NCBI GenBank assembly: GCA_963813375.1
Contig: CAWEYT010000023.1
Span: forward strand, 146,242 to 210,241
Direction of reading: 5' to 3'
DNA length: 64,000 nt
From: DASTFY01 sp963813375
GTDB lineage: Bacteria; Actinomycetota; Acidimicrobiia; Acidimicrobiales; Ilumatobacteraceae
Shown: positions 35,713 to 45,008 of the stretch, one piece after another
Numbering within the stretch: position 1 is the first letter of the stretch
How the letters are laid out: every line of letters starts with the position of its first letter
Translations under genes and position numbers: made by a program
Notes under the pieces: model-generated
Databases searched by the model: none
What the model saw: the letters and a program-made list of their open reading frames with translations, nothing else
Told to the model about the DNA's origin: nothing

Positions 35713-37563
35713 GTGGCCGTCACACCTGCTGTCGTCGACGCGCCCGGAGACGGGTCCGGCGGGTCCGGAGCGCCACCGTCCGCGGGCGCGAAGCGACGGG
35801 AGCGGTGGCGCGGCCTCCGGATGATCCGCCGCGAGATCTCCCTGCACCCGGGCAGCTTCGCCATCGCCGTCGGCGGGGCGACCATCTTCGCGCTGGCCAC
35901 CGTGGCCTCGTCCTGGGCCGTCCGCTGGGTCACCAACGAGGTCATCGTCCCCCGGTTCGAGGACGGCTCGGTGGCGGCGGCCACCGTCATCGCCGGCGCG
36001 GCGCTCATCGTCGCCATCGGCATCATCCGATCAGTGGGCGTGGTCGTGCGCCGCACCTGGGCGGGCCGCACCCAGTTCCGTGTGCTCGGGACGTTGCGGG
36101 AGGACGTCGTCGACCACTACCAGGCCCAGCCGTACCGGTGGTACAGGGCCCACCCGACCGGGGAACTGATCGCCCACGCCGGCGTGGATGCCGAGGCGGC
36201 GACGGAGGTGCTGGCCCCCATCCCGTACTCGGTGGGCACGGTCGTGCTGCTGACGACGTCGGCCATCTGGATGCTGGCCACGGACGCCGTGCTCGGGCTG
36301 CTCGCCCTCGCCCTCTTCCCCCTCCTCGTCATCCAGAACGTCGTGTTCCAGCGCAAGGGCGGCGTCCCGGCGGACGAGGCCCAGGCCCGGCTGGGGGAGC
36401 TGTCGGCGCTGGTCCACGAGAGCCTCGAAGCGGTGACGGTCATCAAGGCCTTTGGCGCCGAGCAGCGCGAGGTCCAACGCCTGCACGAGCGGGCCCACGC
36501 GCTGCGGACGTCGAAGGTGCACCTGGCCCGGCTGCGGGCCACCTTCGACCTGTTCCTCGACGCCGTCCCTTCCTACGCCAACGTGCTCCTGATCCTCGTC
36601 GGGGCCACCCGGGTCGAGGCCGGTGCCGCCACGCTCGGCGACATCACGAGCTTCGTGTACCTCTTCACGCTGCTGGTGTGGCCGCTGCGGATCATCGGCT
36701 TCGCGCTGGGCGACCTGCCCCACTCCCTCGCCGGTTGGGACCGCATGCAGGGGGTGCTGGCCGCCGGCACCCACCGCACGGACCCGGCGCCGGTGGCCGA
36801 CCTGCTGCCCGTCGTCGCAGGGCACGATGGCGGCCCGGCGGGTGCCGCGCCCGGCCTGGAGGCCCGCGGTCTCCACTTCGCCTTCGAGCCGGGCCGGGAC
36901 GTGCTGCGCGGGCTCGACCTGGTCATCCCGGCGGGCCGCACCGTCGCGGTGGTCGGGCCGACCGCGGCCGGGAAGTCCACCCTCCTCGCCGTGCTGGCCG
37001 GCCTCCTGGTGCCCGACCGGGGCGAGGTGCGCGCGGTCACGCCGCACCCGGCCCTCGTCTTCCAGGAGCCGTTCCTGTTCGCCGACACGCTGCGCCGCAA
37101 CATCGACGTCCGGGGAATCGCCGACGAGACCGCGTTGCAGGAGGCCCTCGATCTGGCGCAGGTGACGCCGTTCCTGGCCGAGCTGCCGGCCGGCGTGGAG
37201 ACCGTCGTAGGGGAGCGGGGTGTGAGCCTTTCCGGTGGTCAGCGGCAGCGGGTCGCGCTGGCTCGGGCGCTGCTCACCCGTCCTCTCGTCCTGCTGCTGG
37301 ACGACGCCACGTCCAGCCTCGACCCCACGACCGAGGCCCGCATCCTCAACGGCCTCGGTGCCCGCCTCAGCGGGATCACGACGGTCGCGGTGGCCAGCAG
37401 GCCGGCCACGATCGCGCTGGCGGACGAGGTCGTCTACCTGGTCGGCGGGCGGGTCGTCGCCCAGGGCCGCCACGACGACCTCCTGGCCTCCATCCCCGGC
37501 TACCGCCACCTGGTCGAGGCCTACGAGCGCGACCGTGCCGAGAGCGACGGGACCACGCGATGA
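35713..37563 (+). CDS. ABC exporter half-transporter, degenerate ATP site
   Basis: 616 residues: a six-helix type IV exporter membrane domain (about 40-340), then a nucleotide-binding domain. Walker A is VVGPTAAGKSTLL, the Q-loop is LVFQEPFLFADTLRRN and the signature LSGGQRQRVALARALL is canonical. Walker B reads LVLLLDDATSSLD, with Asp in place of the catalytic Glu, and the H-loop His is replaced (VAVASRPATIAL). This is the pattern of the degenerate partner in heterodimeric exporters such as TM287/288, LmrCD and BmrCD. GTG 35713. Its TGA overlaps the ATG of the second half (ATGA). Confidence 0.92.
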   Translation: MAVTPAVVDAPGDGSGGSGAPPSAGAKRRERWRGLRMIRREISLHPGSFAIAVGGATIFALATVASSWAVRWVTNEVIVPRFEDGSVAAATVIAGAALIVAIGIIRSVGVVVRRTWAGRTQFRVLGTLREDVVDHYQAQPYRWYRAHPTGELIAHAGVDAEAATEVLAPIPYSVGTVVLLTTSAIWMLATDAVLGLLALALFPLLVIQNVVFQRKGGVPADEAQARLGELSALVHESLEAVTVIKAFGAEQREVQRLHERAHALRTSKVHLARLRATFDLFLDAVPSYANVLLILVGATRVEAGAATLGDITSFVYLFTLLVWPLRIIGFALGDLPHSLAGWDRMQGVLAAGTHRTDPAPVADLLPVVAGHDGGPAGAAPGLEARGLHFAFEPGRDVLRGLDLVIPAGRTVAVVGPTAAGKSTLLAVLAGLLVPDRGEVRAVTPHPALVFQEPFLFADTLRRNIDVRGIADETALQEALDLAQVTPFLAELPAGVETVVGERGVSLSGGQRQRVALARALLTRPLVLLLDDATSSLDPTTEARILNGLGARLSGITTVAVASRPATIALADEVVYLVGGRVVAQGRHDDLLASIPGYRHLVEAYERDRAESDGTTR

Positions 37564-39413
37564 GCACCGGCGTGCCCCCGACCGAGGCGCAGGTCGCCGC
37601 GGACGGCACCCCGCTCTGGGGCGCCTCCGAGACGGTCCGGCGCGGGTGGCGGGCCAGCCCGGAGCTGCGGCGGGGGGCGCTGCTGACCGTCCTCCTCGCC
37701 TTCGTCGGCACCGGGGGCCGGCTGGCCGTGCCCATCCTCATCCAGCAGAGCATCGACACCGGCTACGTCGACGGACAGGTCGACATCGGGCGGATCGCCA
37801 CCCTGTGCGCGATCGCCACGGTGATCATCACGATCGCCTGCATCGCCATGTGGGGTGCCATCGTCCGCCTCGCCGTCCGCGCCGAGGAGGCCCTGTACGC
37901 GTTGCGCGTGCGGGTGTTCGACCACATCCTCGGGCTCGACCTGGCCGACCACGAGGAGGAGCGCCGCGGCTCGCTCGTCGCGCGGGTGACATCGGACATC
38001 GAGACGTTGAGCCAGTTCTTCTCGTGGGGCGGCATCGCCTGGCTGCTCGACGGCACGATGATCGTCGTCACCGCCATCGTGATGCTCGTCTACGACTGGC
38101 GACTGGCCCTCATCGCCTTCTTCGCGGCCGCGCCGCTCGTGCTGCTGCTGCGGGTGGTGCAGCGCCACCTGGTCCACGCGTACAGCCAGGTGCGGGAGCG
38201 CAACGCCGAACTGCTGACCTCCGTCTCGGAGCTGGTCACCGGGGCGGCCGTCATCCGCGCCTACCGCATCGGTCCCCGCACGACCGCGGAGACGAGGACC
38301 AGCATCGACCGTCACCGGAGCGCGTCCATCCGCGCCGGCACCATCGCCGCGTTCCTGTTCCCTTCGGGCGAGCTCTTCTCGGTCCTGACCATCGCCGCCG
38401 TGCTCGTCGCCGGCACCGCCATGGGTCCGGACGCCGGCCTCACGACCGGGGCCATGGTCGGGTTCATCTTCCTCTGCTACCGGTTCCTCGAGCCGGTGGC
38501 GGAGTTCACCGAGATCCTCGACCAGACCCAGACCGCGGTGGCCGGCTGGCGCCGCGTCTTGGGGATCCTCGAGCGCCCGATCACCATCACGGATCCCGAG
38601 GGCGGGTTCGAGCTGCCGCGGGAGGCGCCGTCCATCGAGCTCGAACACGTCACGTTCCGGTACCGGGCCCGACCCGGGCAGGCCGACGAGGACAACAAGC
38701 CCGCGCTGCGCGACGTGACCTTCGCCATCGAGCCCGGCACGGCCGTGGCCGTGGTCGGCGCCACCGGCTCCGGCAAGACCACCCTCGCCCGCCTGCTCAC
38801 CCGCCTCGCCGACCCCGAGCACGGGTCCATCCGCATCGGTGGCATCGAGCTCCGGGACGTGAGCATGCCGTCGCTGCGCCGGTCGTTGCTCATGGTGCCC
38901 CAGGAGCCGTTCCTCTTCGACGCCAGCATCGCGGACAACGTGCGCTTCGGGCGCCCGACTGCCACGGACGACGACGTCGCCCTGGCCTTCGTCGAGCTCG
39001 GGTTGGAGGAGTGGATCGCCACCCTCCCGGAGGGGCTCGACACGAAGGTCGGCGAGCGCGGCGACGCGTTGTCGGCGGGTGAGCGCCAGCTCGTGGCCCT
39101 GGCCCGCGCCTACGTCGCCAACCCGCCGTGCCTGGTGCTGGACGAGGCCACGTCCTCCGTCGACGCGCTCACCGAGACCCGCCTGGCCAAGGCGCTGGCC
39201 AGCCTGGCGCGCGGCCGGACCTCGATCACCATCGCCCACCGGCTGTCGACCGCTTCGAGAGCCCAGTTGATCCTCGTGTTCGACCGCGGCCGTCTGGTCG
39301 AGCAGGGCTCGCACGACGACCTGCTGGGCATGGAAGGCGTCTACGCGGGCCTGTACGCGAGCTGGCTCGACGCCACCGCCGCCGGCGACGCGGTGCCTGT
39401 CCCCCTCGGCTGA
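37560..39413 (+). CDS. ABC exporter half-transporter, catalytic partner
   Basis: 617 residues. The membrane domain spans about 35-330; the ATPase domain has canonical Walker A (VVGATGSGKTTLARLL), Q-loop (MVPQEPFLFDASIADNV), Walker B with catalytic Glu (CLVLDEATSSVDALTETRL) and H-loop His (SITIAHRLSTASRAQ). The signature is altered to LSAGERQLVALARAYV, so with the degenerate Walker B of the first half one composite ATP site should be impaired and one active. The transported substrate is unknown; drug, lipid or peptide are all usual for this class. A hairpin follows the gene. Confidence 0.93.
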   Translation: MSTGVPPTEAQVAADGTPLWGASETVRRGWRASPELRRGALLTVLLAFVGTGGRLAVPILIQQSIDTGYVDGQVDIGRIATLCAIATVIITIACIAMWGAIVRLAVRAEEALYALRVRVFDHILGLDLADHEEERRGSLVARVTSDIETLSQFFSWGGIAWLLDGTMIVVTAIVMLVYDWRLALIAFFAAAPLVLLLRVVQRHLVHAYSQVRERNAELLTSVSELVTGAAVIRAYRIGPRTTAETRTSIDRHRSASIRAGTIAAFLFPSGELFSVLTIAAVLVAGTAMGPDAGLTTGAMVGFIFLCYRFLEPVAEFTEILDQTQTAVAGWRRVLGILERPITITDPEGGFELPREAPSIELEHVTFRYRARPGQADEDNKPALRDVTFAIEPGTAVAVVGATGSGKTTLARLLTRLADPEHGSIRIGGIELRDVSMPSLRRSLLMVPQEPFLFDASIADNVRFGRPTATDDDVALAFVELGLEEWIATLPEGLDTKVGERGDALSAGERQLVALARAYVANPPCLVLDEATSSVDALTETRLAKALASLARGRTSITIAHRLSTASRAQLILVFDRGRLVEQGSHDDLLGMEGVYAGLYASWLDATAAGDAVPVPLG

Positions 39414-39423
39414 CGCGCCCATC

Positions 39424-39443
39424 GCTCGCCGGCTCGGGCGAGC
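39424..39443. terminator. hairpin between ABC exporter and TIR-WD40 genes
   Basis: GCTCGCC-GGCTCG-GGCGAGC, a perfect 7-bp stem with a 6-base loop in the 29-bp gap between two convergent genes. It probably ends both transcripts. Confidence 0.6.
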
Positions 39444-42346
39444 TAACAGGCGTCGAAGTACGGAGTCGCCTCACCCACCAAGTCGTTCCATTCGGCCGGA
39501 CTCAGGTCCCGGTGAGCAACCGCGCATGCCCGTTCGATCAACATCTCCCGACCAAGGCCCCACACGACGACCCACCCGCCATTGTTCCCTGCTACGAGAT
39601 ACGAGTCATCCCCGGCAAACATCGCATCATGCCAGTCACCACTCGGCGCGTCGGTGGCCAAGTCAGCCTGAACCTGTGCTCCTGATCCGATGTCCCAGAG
39701 GGCAACGCTGTCGTGCTCGCCCACCACTGCGATCAAGCTCGAGTCGGCGGAGAGGTCGATGCCCTGGATCGGGCCAGAAACTCCCTGCACAGGAACACGC
39801 TCAGCTTGCTCACCGCCGACCGCGTAGAGCCAGACGTCCTGACCCCCGAATCCGGCGACGAGCTGCCCGTCGTCACTCACGACGAATCCTTCGGTCTCAA
39901 AGGGCAGGGAGGCGACGCGGGTGATCTCACGGCTCGCCACGTCCCACATCACCAAGGCATCAAGGCACAAGCCAAGAAGCGTGTGCCCGTCAGGACTGAA
40001 CCTGAGTTCGCTGTCGAGCCCATAGCGATCGAGCTCGCATGGCGGTCGACTGAGCGGCAGCTCGCCACCTCCGTCGAGTGGCCGCAAGCTGGCTCGACCA
40101 TCGCGAGCGATCGCCAGCTGATCGCCACGCGGACTGAGCGCGGCGTCGTCAGCAAACTCGAACTCCTCAGAGCGAACCAGTTGCCCTGTCGTCGCGTTGA
40201 ACACGCTCAGGCCAGTGTTCCCCACCAGAGCGACCTCCTCATCGTCGAGGAAGGCGAGGTCGGTGACGTCGGCCGTATCGATCGAGAACTCGGCGAGAAA
40301 CGTCCCGGCCGGAAAGCTCCACGTTGTCGCCACTCCGAACACCTCGGCGGCCGCGAGGATGTGGCCGTCAGGTGCTACGGCCAGACGGTTGAGCGTCGGC
40401 GCGAACGGGTCATTCGAGAACGGAGCGGAGAGGTACCGCCTCAGGGGGGACGCACTCAAGGGGTGCCAGGTCATCAGCCTGCCCCCGCGCCCGCTCGACA
40501 GCAACGTCGAGCCATCGGGCGAGAAGGAGAGCGACTGCACACCCTGGGGATCGCCTCGCATGCCGACTGAAATGATGCCGAGATCATCGGTCGACCAGAC
40601 GTCGATCAGTCCGTCGGCTCCGCCGGTTGCGACGAACCGCCCGTCCTTGCTGAACGACAACGTCTCGGGCCTCGATGAGGTCGTCCACTCACTGTCTCCG
40701 TCCGCCGGGTCGGTGCGCAGCTCGAGGTCATCCGCGTCCCTGAACACCAGAGCCTTTCGCGCACCAAATCCACCCTCCAGCGACGCGAGCAGCGCGCCAT
40801 TCGGACTCATGCGAAGCCGCTCTACTCCTCCCGACGTCGTCTCGATCTCTCTTGTCAGCTCCCCGCTCGCCAGGTCGAACAGCTGCATGTATCCGTGGCT
40901 GTCGGTCAACCGCCCGACGCTCCCGCCGACGGCCAGCGTCCGGTCGTCGTCGCTGAAGCTCAGATCAAGGACGCTTCGCCCGTCTGGCGGAGTCGGCCAT
41001 CGGTGGACGAACCTCCCGAGTGCGACGTCCCAAACGGTGACCTCGTCCTCGCCGCGCAGCGCGATGAGCGTGCCATCGCGGTTCAGCGTCAGCTTGAGGG
41101 GGAGATTGACCGGCTCGCCTGATGGGATCGGAACGCGGCCCAACTCCGCCATGCTCTCGGCGTCACGGACCATCACGACCCGCGCATCCCGCTCGCTCGT
41201 CGCGATCGTCGTCCCATCACCACTGACGGCGGAGGTGATGAGTTGTTCGTCATCCGGGGCCACCGCAGTTCGCCCGGTCTCAACATTGCCGTCCAATGAC
41301 CACCGGGTCAGCTGGCCGTCGGCGCCCAGCAGGATTGCTTCGTCGTCGTTCACCGACTCCACGAGCCCGTTGCCAGAGGTCTCCGAGAGTATTGCGCCGA
41401 GCTCGGTCGTGGCTTGAACGCCGTCCAAGAGGACGCCGTACGTCTGCGGGTTGTCGTCGAGGTGCAACGCGGCGACGCTCATGAGCAGCGACTGACCGGG
41501 GTCGGTGTCGATCTCCCCGCGGGCTGCGGTTGCGAGGTATCGCGACGTCGCGAGGTCGCGCTGCCGGACGGCTTCCGCACGCTCGCGCTCGGCCGTGGCT
41601 CGCTGATCTTCTGCCTCCCGTCGCTGCGAGCGAGCCTCGTCCCGTTGCCGCACCGCCACCAGTCCGGATGCCGCGGCCACCATCGAGAGCAGAACGACGG
41701 TGACCAGCGCAGTCCGCGCGAGCCGTCTGGTCCGCCGGTACTGGCGGAGGTCCTCCCCGATCATCTCGTCCTTCGGGCGGTCGTGCACGACCGCGGCCAG
41801 CGAAGCGACGGAGTCGAGAAGACGGGGATCCCGCCGGGAGAGTGACGGGGTCGCACGCGCCCATCGCAGGTCTACGTGCAGTGGTTCAGAGGTGAACAGG
41901 GCTCTTGCCGAGTCAGGCAATGCATTCGTCCGGGCCTTGTCGAAGTCCCCGCGTTCCTCGTCCCACACGATCTCACCGGCGGTCAGGGCGATGAGCAGCG
42001 TGTCGGGGCCTTTGACCTCCCGCCAGCGATCCACCTCTCGGGAGACCCACTCGGACCCAGCCGCCTCGGGGGAAGCGAGCAACACCAGGAAGCGAGAGTT
42101 GTCGAGGGCGGTCGCTATGGATGTCCAGAGCGCCGGGCTCGCGGACAGGCTCGCTTGATCTCGAAAGACGCGCATCGAGCGTCTCCGATTCCACGGCTTG
42201 GCGAACCGCTGGAGCTCGGTTTGGAGCCTCATGGCGAGCGGCCCGTCGAGAGCGTGGCTGTAGGAGATGAACGCGTCGTAACCGGAGCCAGACCTCTCTA
42301 CCGCCGGCGGCGCTCCCTCCAGATCTCTCACCGCTCCACTCCTCAC
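39443..42346 (-). CDS. TIR domain - transmembrane - WD40 repeat protein
   Basis: Unbroken 967-residue protein. The TIR domain (about 22-165) opens YDAFISYSHALDGPLAMRLQ, continues with RVFRDQASLSASPALW, and has SEWVSREVDRW, where Glu104 in W-V-S-R-E matches the position of the NAD-cleaving Glu of SARM1 (WVHKE). One membrane helix (about 211-231, LARTALVTVVLLSMVAAAS) and a coiled coil (about 232-268, repeated QRDEARSQRREAEDQRA) follow. A WD40-type propeller fills about 300-930 (SVSGDGTTIATSE, LSFSPDGSTLLSSG, IDLSADSSLIAVVG). The protein ends with CAVAHRDLSPAEWNDLVGEA, a tail also seen on other WD40 signalling proteins. GTG 42346. Codon use is visibly less GC-rich than the flanking ABC genes. 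A membrane-anchored NADase effector with propeller sensor is inferred. Confidence 0.88.
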   Translation of the reverse strand: MRSGAVRDLEGAPPAVERSGSGYDAFISYSHALDGPLAMRLQTELQRFAKPWNRRRSMRVFRDQASLSASPALWTSIATALDNSRFLVLLASPEAAGSEWVSREVDRWREVKGPDTLLIALTAGEIVWDEERGDFDKARTNALPDSARALFTSEPLHVDLRWARATPSLSRRDPRLLDSVASLAAVVHDRPKDEMIGEDLRQYRRTRRLARTALVTVVLLSMVAAASGLVAVRQRDEARSQRREAEDQRATAERERAEAVRQRDLATSRYLATAARGEIDTDPGQSLLMSVAALHLDDNPQTYGVLLDGVQATTELGAILSETSGNGLVESVNDDEAILLGADGQLTRWSLDGNVETGRTAVAPDDEQLITSAVSGDGTTIATSERDARVVMVRDAESMAELGRVPIPSGEPVNLPLKLTLNRDGTLIALRGEDEVTVWDVALGRFVHRWPTPPDGRSVLDLSFSDDDRTLAVGGSVGRLTDSHGYMQLFDLASGELTREIETTSGGVERLRMSPNGALLASLEGGFGARKALVFRDADDLELRTDPADGDSEWTTSSRPETLSFSKDGRFVATGGADGLIDVWSTDDLGIISVGMRGDPQGVQSLSFSPDGSTLLSSGRGGRLMTWHPLSASPLRRYLSAPFSNDPFAPTLNRLAVAPDGHILAAAEVFGVATTWSFPAGTFLAEFSIDTADVTDLAFLDDEEVALVGNTGLSVFNATTGQLVRSEEFEFADDAALSPRGDQLAIARDGRASLRPLDGGGELPLSRPPCELDRYGLDSELRFSPDGHTLLGLCLDALVMWDVASREITRVASLPFETEGFVVSDDGQLVAGFGGQDVWLYAVGGEQAERVPVQGVSGPIQGIDLSADSSLIAVVGEHDSVALWDIGSGAQVQADLATDAPSGDWHDAMFAGDDSYLVAGNNGGWVVVWGLGREMLIERACAVAHRDLSPAEWNDLVGEATPYFDAC

Positions 42347-42491
42347 GTGAGGTGTTGCGGGTGCGATGGCCCCTCTCGTTCGACGGATGTCAGGTCAGCG
42401 ACCTGGCGACCCCGCCGTTGGCAGGCATCGTACGTCCAGCCCAGCCCAGACGCTTGCCGACTGGCTGTTCGTACTACGTCGGGTGGCCGTC

Positions 42492-43361
42492 TCACTCGAT
42501 GCTGAAGGTGCCGCGATCGGCCAAGCGAGTGTGCTCGAGAATCACCGACACGATGGTTTCCCAATCGGCCTCATCGACGCCGTGCCCGGCGCCCTCGAGC
42601 GCCAGCATCGTTGCGCCTGGAATCTCCTTTGCCAGCGCCTCCCCGTGGCCGAGCGGGAACATCGGATCCGCGGTGCCGTGGATCACCAGCGTGGGAACCT
42701 TGATCGAGGACAGAGGCTCGTGTGCCCGATTGTCGTCCGCGATGGCGTCGTGGTTCTGCAGAGCCGCAACGTTGTCGGCACGTTCGATGTCGCGTCGGAC
42801 GAACTCTCGGGATGCGGCCTCATCGAAGGGGCGCTCGACGCCGTTGAGGACACGGCCGTATCCGACCAGGTACTCGATCACAGACTCGGGATCCGACCAG
42901 TCCACTTCGGCGGTCGCCACGAAGCGCCCGAACTCCTCGCGCGGCGGTAGGAGCCCACGATCACCGGGCGTCGCAGGAGAGGTACTGATCAGGACGAGCG
43001 AGAGCACACGATCGGCGAAGTCCAGTGCGAGGAGCTGCGCGAAGGCCCCGCCGGCCGAGACGCCGACGATGTGAGCCGCCGGGAGACCATAGGCGTCGAG
43101 CACACCGGCGGCGTCGGCCACGAGGTCAGTGCCGTTGTACGTGGGGTGGCCGGGCTCGTACGTGACCGATCGGCCGGTGTCGCGGTGGTCGTAACGGACT
43201 ACGAGTCGCCCTCCGTCGGCGAGCATCCGGCAGAAGCGCTCGTCCCACCACAGCATCGACCCGCCGATACCCATGACGAGAAGGATCGGCGGGTCGGCCG
43301 GGTCGCCGAACGGCTCCGTGCAGAGGGTCACGCCGTTTGCTTCGATCATCCGCTCGGACAC
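42492..43361 (-). CDS. alpha/beta hydrolase
   Basis: 289 residues. Catalytic triad signs: nucleophile elbow GVSAGGAFAQ (Ser about 102), acid in HGTADPMFPLG, and His in GAGHGVDEADW. The N-terminal oxyanion region is ILLVMGIGGSMLWW, and YDHRDTGRSVTYE follows. It resembles the aclacinomycin methylesterase RdmC / 3-oxoadipate enol-lactonase-like group; the substrate is not known. It lies downstream of the TIR gene's promoter on the same strand, sharing the less GC-rich composition, and may have arrived with it. Confidence 0.85.
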   Translation of the reverse strand: MSERMIEANGVTLCTEPFGDPADPPILLVMGIGGSMLWWDERFCRMLADGGRLVVRYDHRDTGRSVTYEPGHPTYNGTDLVADAAGVLDAYGLPAAHIVGVSAGGAFAQLLALDFADRVLSLVLISTSPATPGDRGLLPPREEFGRFVATAEVDWSDPESVIEYLVGYGRVLNGVERPFDEAASREFVRRDIERADNVAALQNHDAIADDNRAHEPLSSIKVPTLVIHGTADPMFPLGHGEALAKEIPGATMLALEGAGHGVDEADWETIVSVILEHTRLADRGTFSIE

Positions 43362-43380
43362 GTCACCTCCTCACACGGGA

Positions 43381-44406
43381 CTACTCCGTCGGCTCCCGTG
43401 GGTCGACCAGGACCTTGACGGCGAAGGCCGAGTCGGCGGCCAGGGAGGCGAAGGCGCCGGCGGCCTCCGCGAGCGGGACCGTGGCGTCGTGCAGCGGCTC
43501 GACCCGCACCGCCCCGCTGGCCAGGAGGTCCATGACGGGGGCGAACTCGTCGTTGCGGTAGCCGAGTGAGCCGGTCAGGGTCACCTCCTTCACCGCCCAG
43601 ACCGAGGGTTGGACGGTGGCGGTGGCCGTCACGCCGACGAGGTTGACCCGTCCGCCGCGACGGACGAGGTCCACCGCGGCCTGGACGGCGGGAGGCGCAC
43701 CGGCACACTCGAACACCAGGTCCGCCGGATGCTCGGCCAGCTCGGCCTGAGCCTCTTGAGGCGTCCACACGGTGTCGGCTCCGAGCGACACCGCCAGCGC
43801 GCGTCGCGCCGCGTTGGGCTCGACGACCACGACGCGGTCGGCCCCCTCGGCCCGGGCGCACTGGAGCACGAAGAGGCCGATGGGCCCGCAGCCCTGGACC
43901 ACCACGGTCTCGCCCGGGCGTGGCGGCGTGCGCCGCACCGCGTGCAGGGCGACGGTGGCCGGCTCGACCATGGCCGCCTGGACGTCCGACAGCGCGTCGT
44001 GCACCGGCACCAGCCGGCGGGCGTCGACGGCGACGCGCGGTGCGAACCCCCCGTGCGGTGGGGCCAGCGGATCGCGGCCCACCATGCCCAGGAAGGCCGG
44101 CCCGCAGTAGTCGGGGCGATCGGCGAGGCACTCCGGGCACGAGCCGCAGGCCGGCGCGATGCCGGCCACCACGCGGTCGCCCTCGCGCAGCCCGGCCACG
44201 TCGCGGCCGACGGCGGTCACCGTTCCCACCCACTCGTGCCCGCAGATGGCCGGGTTGTACGGCCGGTCCGACAGGAACCCGTGCACGTCCGTGCCACAGA
44301 TGCCGCACAGGGCGACGGCCGCCACCGCCGTACCCGGTTGCGGTCGAGGCTCGGGCACCTCGACGAGCTCGAACCGCTCACGACCGGTGACCAGGCCGGC
44401 CTTCAC
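43381..44406 (-). CDS. zinc-dependent alcohol dehydrogenase (MDR family)
   Basis: 341 residues. Catalytic zinc ligands: CGICGTDVHG (Cys), CGHEWVGTV (His-Glu). Structural zinc: four cysteines in ACGSCPECLADRPDYC. The NAD(P) fold is VVVQGCGPIGLFVLQCARAE. It resembles sorbitol/threonine dehydrogenase-like MDR proteins; the cofactor and substrate are uncertain. GTG 44406 overlaps the stop of the preceding membrane gene (GTGA), linking it translationally to the MoxR-DUF58 cluster although its chemistry looks unrelated. Confidence 0.9.
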   Translation of the reverse strand: MKAGLVTGRERFELVEVPEPRPQPGTAVAAVALCGICGTDVHGFLSDRPYNPAICGHEWVGTVTAVGRDVAGLREGDRVVAGIAPACGSCPECLADRPDYCGPAFLGMVGRDPLAPPHGGFAPRVAVDARRLVPVHDALSDVQAAMVEPATVALHAVRRTPPRPGETVVVQGCGPIGLFVLQCARAEGADRVVVVEPNAARRALAVSLGADTVWTPQEAQAELAEHPADLVFECAGAPPAVQAAVDLVRRGGRVNLVGVTATATVQPSVWAVKEVTLTGSLGYRNDEFAPVMDLLASGAVRVEPLHDATVPLAEAAGAFASLAADSAFAVKVLVDPREPTE

Positions 44407-44930
44407 GACCGGGACCCTGGGGCGCCGAGCCGGCGGCGGCCGGCATCCCGGCCGGCGGTCAGCCGGCCGGCGGCGAGCAGGGCGGCGGGGATCGTGGCCG
44501 CGGCGACGCCCAGGGCCAAGGCGCTTCGCCCCTCCGGCCCCTCGAGCGCCTCTCCCACAGTGAGCACGAGCGCGGCGACGAGGCCGCCGCCGGCCAGGGT
44601 GGCGGCGAGGAGCCCGAGCTGGCGGCGGATCGACGAGCCCGTCTCGGGGATCACGCCGCGCAGTCTCGCCGCCCACCCGCTCAGCTCGCAGGCGGCGAGG
44701 AACAGCACCGCCAGCTCGACGGCCAGCCCCCGGTTGGCTGCGGGCAACAGCGCCGCTGCGCCCACCACGCCGAGCAGGATGGCGGCCGGGGCCGCGGCGC
44801 CCGGGCCTCTCGTCACCCACAGCAGCTGGAGGCCCAGGGCGACCGTGCCGAGCAGGATGATGGCGCGTGTGCCGCCCGGCGTGGCGACGGCGGATCGGGC
44901 CACCAACGCGCCGCCGGTCAGCAGCGCCAC
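44403..44930 (-). CDS. multi-pass membrane protein in the MoxR-DUF58 cluster
   Basis: About 175 residues, mostly hydrophobic (IILLGTVALGLQLLWV, AAILLGVVGAAALLPAA, LAVELAVLFLAACELSGW, LGLLAATLAGGGLVAALVLT). It contains ACELSGWAARLRGVIPETG as its only polar loop. No family recognised. GTG 44930 is the first in-frame start. A GTG at 45012 overlapping the DUF58 stop would add an Arg-rich leader but lies in another frame, so an indel near 44940-45000 is possible. A component of the MoxR-DUF58 membrane complex is a reasonable guess from position. Confidence 0.6.
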   Translation of the reverse strand: MALLTGGALVARSAVATPGGTRAIILLGTVALGLQLLWVTRGPGAAAPAAILLGVVGAAALLPAANRGLAVELAVLFLAACELSGWAARLRGVIPETGSSIRRQLGLLAATLAGGGLVAALVLTVGEALEGPEGRSALALGVAAATIPAALLAAGRLTAGRDAGRRRLGAPGSRS

Positions 44931-45008
44931 GCGCGGCGACGACCGCCCGCCACCGCGGCGACGCGGAGCGCCCGTAGCCGGACCGCCAACGTCGCGGACG
45001 GAGTGCTC

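Noticed and set aside
35103..36071. DoxX frame extended by about 150 residues upstream
   Set aside because: The added part overlaps the ABC gene start antisense, and the DoxX domain begins right at GTG 35624.
37521..39422. 633-residue minus-strand open frame
   Set aside because: Antisense of the second ABC half-transporter; no recognisable domain.
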